From Hordeum vulgare subsp. vulgare (Eukaryota; Streptophyta; Magnoliopsida; Poales; Poaceae): a DNA stretch of 64,000 bases. The notes under the pieces are model-generated. The model ran no database searches and was not told where the DNA came from. It saw only the letters and a program-made list of their open reading frames with translations. Shown here piece by piece: positions 11,160 through 21,700 of this stretch; the stretch's first letter is position 1, and the number at the start of each line of letters is the position of its first letter. The translations under genes were made by a program, and so were the position numbers. Where the stretch lies: positions 564,282,176-564,346,175 of the forward strand of contig NC_058521.1 in the NCBI RefSeq assembly GCF_904849725.1, in the 5' to 3' direction.

Positions 11160-11860
11160 TCACTTTTGGCGAACAACGCGGCAGCCCGCCATCGACCCGC
11201 CAGACCTGATCTGCCTGAGCTGGTCAAAGAAGCGGAGGTCGTAGACGTCGTCGGGGCCGGCGAAGAGGACGACGCCGGCGAGGCGGTGCTCCTCCATGTG
11301 CCCCAGCGCTAGGTTCCGCTGGTGGTGCCGGTACGCCACCCCGGCGCCGCGCAGCAGCTGCGCGGTAGGCAAGGCCTCCGCCGCCGGCTCCACGACCAGC
11401 CACAGCACGGGCGGGGTACGAGCCTGAGCGCGTGCGCGGCACACGTGAGCCCGGCGGCCCGCCACTCCGGGTCGGACCGCTCGGTGGCCGTGACCACCAC
11501 CAGCAGCCGCGGCTGCCCCAGCGGCTCCAGCGCCGGCGGCGAGGGGAGGACGGCGACGTGGACGCGCCCGGAGCAGGAGCACGGTCTTGTCGAAGGCGCC
11601 GTCGACGGCGTGCAGCGCGCGGGAGACGTGGGCGGAGGCGGAGGCGGCCCAACGAGCGGCCGGGGCGAGGCCAGCGAGGAGGCGGCCCAGCGGGCGGCCG
11701 GGGCGAGGCCGGCGAGGAGGCGGCACGGCGCCAACTTCGTCATCACCGGCGGCACGACGCTGAACACAAGCAAATTCGTGGCCAAGGGACTGAGCAAGAC
11801 GGTGTGGAACTCCGTCTCTCTGCACACCCAGATCAAGTGGCTGCAGAAGATGAAGCCCAA
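11160..11860 (-). pseudogene. GT43 glycosyltransferase (IRX9-like) fragment
   Basis: On the minus strand two frames together give a GT43 (plant xylan xylosyltransferase) core: LLVVVTATERSDPEWRAAGL and AHALRL, then, after a frameshift near 11410-11430, PVLWLVVEPAAEALPTAQLL, LRGAGVAYRH, HQRNLALGHMEEHRLAGVV, FAGPDDVYDLRFFDQLRQI. Family members have about 20 more residues between the YRH and HHQRN blocks, so a piece is missing. The D-x-D-like position reads as PDDVYD. The upstream 40-60 codons look non-homologous. With a frameshift, a deletion and no start or stop it is a gene fragment, probably carried by a transposon. Confidence 0.7.
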
Positions 11861-12660
11861 AATCTGCAGTTACAACTTACAAGTACTAAGTTGCTTCGAC
11901 TAGTATCGGAGTACTAAGCTGCACGTCCAGTACCGGAGTTGGTGAGACCTAGACTGGGATTGGCATAGCTCCGATCCTACGAAGACATATGCGGGATATA
12001 CGGGACACTCGACGGACGAAGCGGTCATTGCCGTCTAATCCCGCTTGTGCTAATGCGGTCAGGCCAGCTATGCGTGCTAGGCTTTTTTTGCGGGACGACC
12101 TTGCGGCTTAGAGCATCTCTAATAGAGCCCTCAAACCCTTAAAAATAACTGTTTTTTTTATAGTTTTCATCGAAAAAATAGCGTAGAATAGAACCCTTAA
12201 ACCCTTAAAACCGTAAAACAAATTAGAGGTCGAACCCTCAAACCCCTTCCCAGCCTGTAGAAGTGAGGGTTGGGGGGGGGGGGGAAACTGCCCCCAACCC
12301 GCACTCCTCTTCCCAAATCGCGCGGGAGGCAAAACTCCCTCGCCTTCCCAGCTCGTCCCGCGCCGTCGCCGCCATGGAGGGTTCCGCCCCGGCCGCCGCG
12401 GCCGCTGCGCCCGCCCCGACCGCCGCCGCCGCGCCCGCCCCCGGCCCCGGCCATGTCCTGCAGCCGACCGGCCCCCAATCCCTCCCGCTCCTCCCGCCCC
12501 GCCGCCTCCCCTCGCATCCCGTTGCCACGCTCTCCCTCGCCCCCCGCAGTTTTCGGAGGCGGGAGGCTCCTGCGCACCTCGCGATCGTCGCCTCGGCCTC
12601 CGAGGTCCTCGACTCCACCAACGACGCCGCTCCCGCGCCGGCGAGTCCTGCACCTGCAGT

Positions 12661-12813
12661 GACGAGATGCGCAGGGTGCTCGACGTCACACTGCTCTGCG
12701 CCTCTAGCCTCCCGATCAACCGGCCGTCGATGAGGTCCGTTGTGAAGCTGCTCCTCGAGGTCAGCAGCAAGACCGTCGTGGTGCTGGTGGAGAAGGAACC
12801 TCTTGGTGCGTGA
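12661..12813 (+). pseudogene. Captured receptor-like kinase C-terminal fragment (HAESA/HSL type)
   Basis: Fifty codons read DEMRRVLDVTLLCASSLP, then INRPSMRSVVKLLLEV, then a short divergent tail and stop. This matches subdomain XI of LRR receptor kinases of the HAESA/HSL group (VLxIGLLCTSxLPINRPSMRRVVKxLQEV), including the conserved Arg of subdomain XI. Upstream in this frame only a few residues (SCTCS) fit. The rest of the kinase and the LRRs are absent. It lies inside a TTA-flanked element, so it looks like transduplication rather than a resident gene. Confidence 0.75.
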
Positions 12814-12819
12814 TTGATG

Positions 12820-12940
12820 CATGGCTGACCAAGTGCAATATGATGCCGTGGTGCCGGCGAGCCTGGGTGCTGCTGATTAGTGCTTCCCTGGGTGCTGCTG
12901 ATTGACTGATTGGCTGACCAAGTGCAATATGATGACGATG
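12820..12940 (+). repeat. Short tandem duplication next to the captured kinase tail
   Basis: GGCTGACCAAGTGCAATATG occurs twice about 90 bp apart, and CTGGGTGCTGCTGATT occurs twice between the copies. It is probably part of the captured 3' untranslated sequence. Confidence 0.6.
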
Positions 12941-13115
12941 GTAATGCCAAACTGCTGTATTCTCTTGTTGATCTCTGAATTTATGGATGTATAATAGACC
13001 TATAATGTGGTAGAGAAGCTTAGTTTTTTTGTCTCTAGAGTTCCATATTTTTGGAGTCCTACAGGCAACAACCAAAGTATCTATTGAATTTTATCTGAAG
13101 AACATTTTGTAATCA

Positions 13116-14041
13116 TCTTACCTATTAATAAAGCAAATAGTGCTTCTTCCGTATGTCATCCAAATTGTCCTTAAAGTTGATTAAAATTACCCACCAATGA
13201 CACCTATAAGTCATAGAAAACGTTTCAAAAAAAAAAATCTCCAGACTGGGCCGGCCCATGTAGTCACCTCCTATATTACGCTTTGGGCGTCGAAAAAAGA
13301 TGCATCACACCTGTTTGGGCCGGCCCATGCGTGGGCGCCTGTATTTTTACTTTAGTTTTTTTATTTCTCTTTTCAGTTCCATTTTGTTTTTCTACTTTAA
13401 ATAATTTAGAACTTCAAATAACTTTGGTCAATTTTAAGAAACTGAGAATTTCGAAATAAATTTTCAAAAAAACATATTTTTTTAGAATTCAAAAACTACT
13501 CAGGATTTTTGAAAAATGTTTGCATATAAAAATGTTTAAACTTTGAGAAAATGTCCATAAAATTAAAAAAGTCAACAATTTTAAACAAAAGTCTGTGTAA
13601 AAATCTTAAAAACAGTTCGTGCCTCTGTTTTTAGTCTCATTTTTTATTTTCATTTTTTTGTTCCATTTTTTAGTTTAAATAATTTAGAACTTTGAAAAAC
13701 TTTTGCAATTTATAAAACTGGGAATTTTGAAATAAAAGTTTGAAGAAAACATAAAATGTTTGTGAATTCAAAAAATGCTCAGGATTTTTGTAAAAATATC
13801 CGCATATTCAGAAAAATGTTCATAATTTTGAGAACAATGTTGATGAAAACAATAAAAGTCCATGATTTTGCAAAAAAGTTTGTGTATTATTTTTTAAGTG
13901 CAATTAAAAAAATATTTGCTAATTCAAAAAATGTTCATGCATTTCAAAAATGTCCTAAAATTTTAAAGGCATAATACGATCAACACCATTGAAGATTATA
14001 ATTGGTTTTTTCCCGTTGCAACACACGGGCCCTTTTGCTAG
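13116..14041 (+). mobile_element. Non-autonomous Helitron
   Basis: It starts TCTTACCTATTAATAAAGC after an A and ends with a short hairpin (CCCGTTGCAACACACGGG) followed by CCTTTTGCTAG before a T. TC start, 3' hairpin, CTAG end and insertion between A and T are the Helitron signature. The interior is AT-rich with no Rep/helicase. It abuts the left TA of a Stowaway element. Confidence 0.72.
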
Positions 14042-14043
14042 TA

Positions 14044-14301
14044 CCCCCTCCGGTCTTTTTTACTCCGCATATTAGATTTAGGTCAATTCAAACTTTACAA
14101 AGTTTGACCAAATATATATTGAAAAATATCAACATCTACAATACAAAATATATATATCATGAAACTAGCTTTCATAATGAATCTAACAATATTAATTTGA
14201 CATTGTGAATGTTGATACATGTTTTCTATAAATTTGGTCAAAGTAGAGATACTTTGACTTCAGACAAAGCTAATATGCAGACTAAAAAGGACCGGAGGGA
14301 G
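14044..14301. mobile_element. Stowaway MITE
   Basis: The ends CCCCCTCCGGTCTTTTTTACT and AGTCTGCATATTAGC-like complement (AAAAAGGACCGGAGGGAG) are inverted repeats, flanked by TA at 14042-14043 and 14302-14303. There is no coding sequence. Confidence 0.82.
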
Positions 14302-14576
14302 TATATCTAATGAAGCTTGGACTAGATAATAGTATGCTGAGTTTGTAAGATAAAATAAGGCTGATATGTTTGGCATGAATAGAACTGATGTGAAGTAGAA
14401 TGGTATACATCTTCATTTTTGAATATGTTTCCTATCAGAGTTTTAAGGGTTGGGGTTGGGGCAAAGAATAGAACCCTCAAACCCAACCCTTAAAAGTGTT
14501 AAAAATAACCAATTCTCAACCCTTAAAACTGGTTTTAGATTTAAGGGTTTGAGAATTCTACTAGAGATGCTCTTAG

Positions 14577-15528
14577 AGCATCTCTAGTAGAACCCTCAAA
14601 CCCTTAAAAATAACCGCTTTTTTACAGTTTTCATCGGAGAAACGGCGTAGACTAGAACCAAACCCTTAAACCCGTAAAAAAATTTAGAGGTCGAACCCTC
14701 AAACCCCTTCCCAGCCTGTAGAAGTGAGGGTTGGGGGGAAAACTGCCCCCAACCCGTACTCCACTTCCCACCTCGTGCGGGAGGCAGTTGGTTCCCGCCC
14801 GCGCGAGGAAGTTGTTCCGGCCGCCGCCGCCCCGCCGCCTCCCGCGCTCCAGCCGCCGCCCCGCCTCCCCCCGCGCTCCGGCCGCCGCCCCCCGCGCTCC
14901 GGCCGTCGCCCCGGCCCCGGCCCCGCCGCCCCTCTGCGCCCAGGCCCCGGCCCCGCGCTCCAACCGCCGCCGTCGCGCCCGCCGCGCCCCCGCCCGCCGT
15001 CGCCACGCCTGCCGCCGCCCCCCACGCTCCAGCCGCCGCGCCCCCGCCCCCCACGCTCCAGCCGCCGCGCCCCCGCCCGTCGCCGCCACGCCTGCCGCCG
15101 CCCCCACGCTCCAGCCGCCGCGCCTGCCGCCGCGCCCCCGCCCCCCGCGCTCCAGCCGCGGCCGTCGCCGCCGCCTGCCGCCGCGCCCCCGCCCCCCGCG
15201 CTCCAGCCGCGGCCGTCGCCGCGGCGCCTGCCGCGGCCGCCCGCCAAGAAGGGCCGCGGCGCCCGGCGGAGCTCCACCGCGCGGTACGCGAGACGGCCTC
15301 GTCCAGGCAGCGCGAGCGCGAGCTCTTCCGCGGCTGAAGTCATTTTTGTATCCTCTGTTCCTCCGCGTGCATGTTCATAGTGTTCAAAACTAGGCTATAA
15401 GGATTGGGTTTGAGGGTTCTAGTCTTTGCCTCTGTTTTTCAACCCTTAAAAGTGTCAAAAATGATCAATTCTCAATCCTTAAAACTGATTTTGGATTTAA
15501 GGGTTCGAGGGTTCTAGTAGAGATGCTC
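14577..15528. mobile_element. Second PIF/Harbinger-type element, GC-rich interior
   Basis: The ends GAGCATCTCTAGTAGAACCC and (complement) GAGCATCTCTACTAGAACCC are near-perfect inverted repeats. TTA flanks it at 14574-14576 and 15529-15531; the left TTA is also the right flank of the previous element. The interior 14800-15340 is an extreme GC tract of tandem CCGCC/GCGCTCCAGCCG units. Several overlapping Pro/Ala/Arg frames there are compositional. No transposase is present. The right end lies 210 bp before the GLY1-type start codon. Confidence 0.82.
14800..15260. repeat. GC-rich tandem repeat tract
   Basis: Units containing CGCTCCAGCCGC and CCGCCGCGCCCCCGCC repeat many times with small changes; the two last copies near 15120-15220 are almost identical. 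This explains the long overlapping frames on both strands. Confidence 0.8.
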
Positions 15529-15531
15529 TTA

Positions 15532-15737
15532 GCGGGCAGTCCCGCTCGCCCTGCATCCCTGTGTGTATGTGTACGCACACATTTTTTTTCATATTGGTAT
15601 TTGAGTACCGACTCCATTTGAGAGCTGAAGAACGCAGAGCGACAAAAGGAGAAATCGAGAAAGGGGCGGGAACGGATAAGATAGCAAAACCAAACACCTT
15701 CCATTCTTCCATTTGCCCCCCTTCGCTGCCCTCTCTC
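15532..15737 (+). promoter_or_regulatory. Proximal promoter / 5' UTR region of the GLY1-type gene
   Basis: About 200 bp separate the right end of the PIF/Harbinger-type element from the ATG at 15738. The region includes a TGTG/CACA-rich piece and then a purine-rich stretch and CTTCC/CTCTC pyrimidine stretch typical of plant 5' leaders. No clear TATA box is seen. If transcription starts here, the promoter must be within or directly next to transposon sequence. This is an inference from position. Confidence 0.4.
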
Positions 15738-18700
15738 ATGGCCACCGCCGCCTTCCTTCCCCCCACCACATCCCCAATCCTTCGCCCTCGCCTCCCCACC
15801 GCTCGCCACCGTGCCTCACCCATCTGCGCCGCCGCCTCCGACGCGCCGCCGCCAGATGCCGGGTCGGACGAGGGGGAGGCCCCTTCTCGCAGCGGCCGGA
15901 AGGACCGGCGCCGCGTGGTGCGGATCGCGTGGGAGAAGCTCGTCCGGTGGTCTCGCTCCTGGCGCAGCCGCAACCGCAGCGACGTCCTCGAGACCACGCG
16001 CAAGGTGACACAAGGACTTCAGTTTGCTTCAACCCGTTGGGGCCGCAAACTTATCTGCGGGATCTGATCGTCGGAGGAAACTGCAGGTCGTGGTCCTTGG
16101 AGGGGGCTCGTTCGGAACGGCGATGGCGGCGCAGGTGGCAGCCAAGAAGCCCGGCCTTGAGGTGGCCATGCTGCTCCGGGATGACCTCGTCTGCCGCTCC
16201 ATCAACGACCGCCATGTCAACTCGTGGGTAACCTCGTTGCTTTCCTTACTAGTAGCATTCAGATACTTCCCCATGAAAAGACTATGTGTCTCGCTTCGTA
16301 AGGAAAATGTTGCAAACCATTTGATTGATTGATTGATGCACACAGCCAAAAAACATTGTATGTAACACTCTGCTTTCACTCCACTGCAGCAAATACTTGT
16401 CAGAATACAGCTTGCCAGAAAATATTGTTGCAACAACTAGTGCTAGTGAAGCTTTAGCAGGAGCTGATTTCTGCTTCCATGCTGTCCCTGTTCAGGTATT
16501 AACACTTCTTTATGAAGCACTCTGGTTTGCAGGAGGGTTTCTTCTTTTTTGGAGTCTGATATTTTTCCTGGCAGTTCAGTTCATCCTTTCTTGGCAGTAT
16601 TTCAACATATGTTGATCCAAAGTTGCCATTCATATCACTTAGCAAAGGGCTGGAACTTAACACCCTTCGGACAATGTCGCAAATCATTCCTCTCGCACTG
16701 GGAAATCCTCGCCAACCATTTATTGTTCTGTCAGGACCTTCTTTTGCAGTGGAACTGATGGAGAAATTACCAACAGGTTAGTTCTCCTTTTCAAAAAAAT
16801 TTGTCATACTCTCTTGTGCTTTCTTGTGACACCAAGTTATCTGGTTCATGTTGCTTATGTTTAAGAATATTTTGACTTTCCAAGCACGTTTTGGAATCTG
16901 TTTGTAAATAGAACTGCATAGTTATCCAAGTTAATATTGCAGCTATGGTGGTGGCATCCAAAGACAAAAAGTTGGCAAGTGCTGTTCAGCAGCTCTTAGC
17001 GTCATCAAATTTGAGGATAAGCACATCAAGGTAATTATACCTAATACTTCACCTTTAGACGCTATGATAATCTTCAGCCACAAAACGTGTACAAAAGCAT
17101 GCATGTCATAATCACGATTATTGTTTGTTTGGTTGCGCAGTATTCTTTTCAGCCACAAAACTATCTGCTACTACATGATTAAATAATAGGATACCACTTA
17201 CTATGAACAACTTTGAGATTTCTTTTGCATAAGAGGATCTATATTGCCCACCTGTGGACAATTGATTTAGTTATTCATGTAGGAAAATGTTGTGGACTAC
17301 CAGGAGGGAGTCCAAGCAGAGAGAAGGGTTCGGCTAGCAGATTTCGTAGGCTAGGTGTTAAGGTGAGAGTTCATATTAGCACAGGTCTAAGGAGTCCAAT
17401 TGATTAGGAAGGCTGAAGCATCTATTACTCCAACGCAAATTTGTTGTCTTAGATTTGTCTAGACAAATCCAAGACAACTAATTCGGGGCGGAGGGAGTAG
17501 TATATAATCATGTATCTAGGGTTGGATGAATAATAGTCTGTCGATCTCACGATCTGAAGGTAGTCGTGGAACAAATGTAAAGAGAGGGGCGGTGCCCAAA
17601 GGGATCTCGTCGGCGATGATGCTGATACAGTGGTTTACTCAGGTTCAGCCCCCTAGATGGGTAATAGCTCCACGTCCTGCCTAGACCTGGGCATGCACAG
17701 CCTGGCCCAACGACCCGGCCAAAAAAATCCAGGCCAGGCAGGATCAAGCTTCATCCAAAAGGCAGTTCTGCCTGGGCTCGACCATCTGTTTTTCATGGTT
17801 TCGGGCGGAGCTTTCAAGCTTCAAGCCGGGCTTAAACGTGGAGGTGATGAGAAGCATCGCTCGGGCCGGGCTTGGGCTTGCAGTTAGAAGGTTGGGCTTT
17901 TGCAAGCCCAGCCCCCGGCCCGTCCGGACTAATGATCAGGTTTAGTCGTGCCTACCTATCTTTATCGATGAATACAACTGAATGGAGCTTTCCTATCTGC
18001 TGGGCTAGGTTAAGGATATGAGCTCCTGTGTATCTCCCTCCCCTTGGTGGGGGTCAGTACTTCCTTTATATAGTCACTCCTCGTTTGGTTAGTGTCATAC
18101 CTATCTTTAAGGGATACAATACGAGTATACGACCATGTGATCCCGCAGTTAGGACCTAGAGAGCACAAACCGTAGTCAGTTCATATATCGGCCTGCCTCC
18201 CTTCGACGCCAAGACGGACCCCAAAAGCCCAAGACACCCAAGGACACCAAAAGATTCGTTATCACCTCAAGAGAAGGGTTATCGTCATACGACATGTCGG
18301 GAGAAGGAAGTGTTAGATTGATCTCTTTCCCAATGGGCCCAACGGCCCATTGGACCTTGACTCACGCCCTGATCGGGGGCGTCCAGCCCAAGCAAGGCTG
18401 GTGGGCCCCTGTCGCGCAGTGCTATATGTAGAGGAGGTGGGGACCATGGCACGGGTTACGAGGTTCGCCGCCGCCACTAGTTCCCCACTCCTAACCCTAA
18501 TCCGATCCAGAGGGTAGCACTGAAGTGATGGGAAGTCCATCACCGCCACTACCGGATCTCTCTCTCCTTCCCCACCGTCTTCACCACCTCACGACGGTCA
18601 CCGGAGGGAACTCATCGAGTACGGGATAAGGTAACATACCACTACTCTCACCGAACACATCTAGCCTTGTCGATCCACGGGATCTATCAATGGTATCATG

Positions 18701-21700
18701 AGCCACGAGGCTTTAGATAAGTTTCGGTTGAAACATGTACAAGAAAAGATTTCCCCATCCCCGATATGAACCCGAGAAGGGCAAAGTTCTAAGAAGAGAA
18801 AAGTTTCACCGGAGTCTTCTTCGGCAAAGAAGCGCCGCCGCAAGGCCGCGCCTGTTCCTCTCGATCCCCACACGCATCGGCAAGCCGAGGTGTGGGGAAG
18901 AAGAACCTACCTCCTCGGAGGCAAAGAATGGACCTAGATCCAAAAGAAAAATAAAGAAAGAAATCGGATCGGATCTGAAAAAGACAAACAAAAGAAGGAG
19001 AGGAACATGCAAAAATACGGCAAAGGAAACAAAAGAAAAACGCAAAAGTAAACGCTCGCAAAGGGGCAAAGGGGCGCCGCGGCCAACCCATTCGACGGCA
19101 GCGCGCTCACCGGAAGGGAGCACGCGACCGGCGAAAGGAGGGGCAACGGCGCCGTCGTTCATTGGGTCTCTCTCTATCTCGGGACAAGTAAAGAAAAACG
19201 AAAGGAGAAGAGGCACCACGGCCAACCCACTCGACGGCGACGCGCTCCCCGCAAGGGAATGCGCAACCGGCGAAAGGGGAGGCCACGGTGCATTGTGAGT
19301 GTCTCTCTCTCTCTCTGAAATAGAAAGGGGAGGAAGCGCTGGACGAACGCCACGGCCACGGGGCTTCTCGGCGGGACCTGAGGGCCACCGCGCGAGGGAG
19401 AAGTCCCTGCCACCGCGGGCCGACAGGCGAAAGGAGAGGCCACGGTGCTCTGCCACCGCGGGCCGACACGCCGAGAAGAGGGCGCGGCGCGGCGCGGGAC
19501 GCATGGTCTCCGCTGCCGGCGGCCAAACCCACCTTGCAGGAGGGGAGAAGGCGCGGTAGGCCACCCGAGCACCCTCCGGCGGGGCAGCGAGCCACCGCAC
19601 AGAGAGCACAGAGGTGCTCGTCGCGAGGGAAAGGAGGGGCATGGGCGACGGCGCGCTGCGCTCGGCGGGGCTCGAGGGCCGCCGCGCGAGGCAGTGACTC
19701 GGACACCACAGGCGCTGCTCGCCGAGAGAAAGACCGGCCTTGTCGTTGCTCTCGGCTCGAGGGGAGGAGAAAGAACGACGCGTGGGGGAGGGAGAGAATG
19801 GATCGAGGGTTTCCCCACCCCTGATGTTGCCGGTTTTTGTTCAAGCGAAAGAACCGGCCGGCCGTTCGATTCAGATCGACGGTCAGGATCGAAACCCTAG
19901 CGCCAGCCAGGCCGCGGCCCAGAAAGATAGCGCCGGCCCAGGCCGAAGGGAAGGCTGGCCCAGGCCGGGGGAGCGAGGTTGCTTGGCCGGCCATTTATTT
20001 ATTTTAAAGGGGTTTTTCAGTTTCTGTCTATTAAGGCAGATTCAAAGGTTTTTTCTAGGAATTTTTTCCTACGAAAACATGATTAGAAAAAGTAAAAGAA
20101 AATGTTCAAAGTTTCTGTGATTTTATGCAGAATTGCAACATTATTTTTCTGAAAAGAAAAATAAAAGATTCTGAAAATAAAAGGAGATTTTCAGAAAAAG
20201 AAAAGTTCATGAATTTTATAAAAGGGATTATAAAGTTCATGAATATTTAATTATGACAGAATATTTTTCTGTAATAGTAACATTTTTTTTTTGCAAAGAA
20301 AAATAAAAGGTTTTGAAAATAAAAGAAATATTTTCAGAAAGAGAAAAGTTCATGGATTTTATAAAAGGAAAATAAAGTTCATGAGTTTTTATTTTTACCA
20401 GATTTTTTTCTGTAAAGGTGCATGAATTTTTATTCACGTTTTTCCGCTGCAAAGTAAAAAGGTTTAGTCCTTCAATTAAATTGAAACCAACGGGAAAATT
20501 TAATTGGAAGAACTGTTATTAGCAAAGTTTTTCCCTTGTGGGTGAAATAGGATTCAAACAGATTCCGCTATGACAATAGAATGATGTTTGTTTTAAAGTT
20601 AAATATGGTATTGTTATTTTCTGACCAACGTTGATGATAACAATACTATAATTGTATGAGTCATCTTATGTTTAAAGCTTAAATCTCTGATAAATTTTGT
20701 ATCAAAGTGATCAATTTTCGGAGCACAGATAAAGAAATGCATATGGTTAATGATGATGATGATTATTTCTTAGCAAAGTTGTTCAATAGAAATACTATCA
20801 TCACATTGTTTATGAGTTATATGCATTATTTCTATTTCTGCCCAACGGTGATATGGAATTAATGCAGAAGAATGATGTTTTATTCTAATTCTGCCACAAC
20901 GGTGATTTAGAATATTCCAGAAAGGTTTAATGTGCATGATTTTAATCAGACCAACGTAGGGTTATTTTTATGCTCATTACCGTTGTTTATTGGCTAAGTT
21001 TTCTCGGACTAAAAGTTATTCAAGCTTTCACTCATGAAAGCGAATGTTTGGGTACTAGTGACCCGAAAGATGGAAAAGAAAGGTCATAACTTGAGGGAAT
21101 AAATTCTCTCTAAAGAATGGCTTCAAAAGAAAAGAACTCTTGGATATTAATTCAAGAAAAGAAAAGAGATAGATCATTGAGAGTCTTGGTTGACGAATGT
21201 CTTTCATGTACTCTCTATGATGGAGTCTCCTTTTTTCAGTCAACATGATTGAAATGAAACAAGCAACATGCATGTTTAATTTGACCAACGTCGGATCAAA
21301 CATGTGTGTCAAAGATAATTCAGATTTATTTCTGAATTTGATGCAGTCAAAAGAGCCAATTATGGCATTTATGATGTCCCTTAAAGGGAATTACCCGCAT
21401 GGCGGGAAAAAGTCTGGGAAGAATGCCTGCGTAACCGGATAAAGTTGACATTGTATTATGTCAACAATCCGTGTATGGCGGGAGAAATTTTGGCAAAGGT
21501 CTTATCCTGTATGACAGGAGAAAGTTATGATGACTCATGTGTGGTTAATGTGTCCCACTATGGGAGAAAACTATGGAGTAGCTATGAAGCTTTCCTAGTA
21601 TCGACCGTACACCTTATGTGTAACGGTCATTATGCAATCACTAAATCCAGAAAGGATAAAAGTAACAGACGAACCTAAAGACAAGAATGATATGCAAGTG

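Larger units (their letters stand above)
12111..14573. mobile_element. PIF/Harbinger-type element with captured gene fragment
   Basis: The left end GAGCATCTCTAATAGAGCC and the right end (complement GAGCATCTCTAGTAGAATTC) are inverted repeats of about 33 bp containing CTCAAACCCTTAAA. TTA flanks both ends (12108-12110 and 14574-14576). No transposase is present. Inside are a GC-rich Pro/Ala-coding zone, a receptor-kinase tail (12661-12813), a Helitron and a Stowaway element. The left 200 bp are about 85-90 percent like those of the neighbouring element at 14577. Confidence 0.85.

Noticed and set aside
14596..15393. Long overlapping Pro/Ala/Arg-rich frames on both strands
   Set aside because: They follow from the GC-rich tandem repeats inside a TTA-flanked element; no start context, domain or codon pattern supports a gene.
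18806..19994. Long minus-strand frames of 200-295 codons in the LTR element
   Set aside because: Arg/Pro/Ser-rich, several frames open at once in a GC-rich duplicated leader; no known motif; wrong strand for the element.
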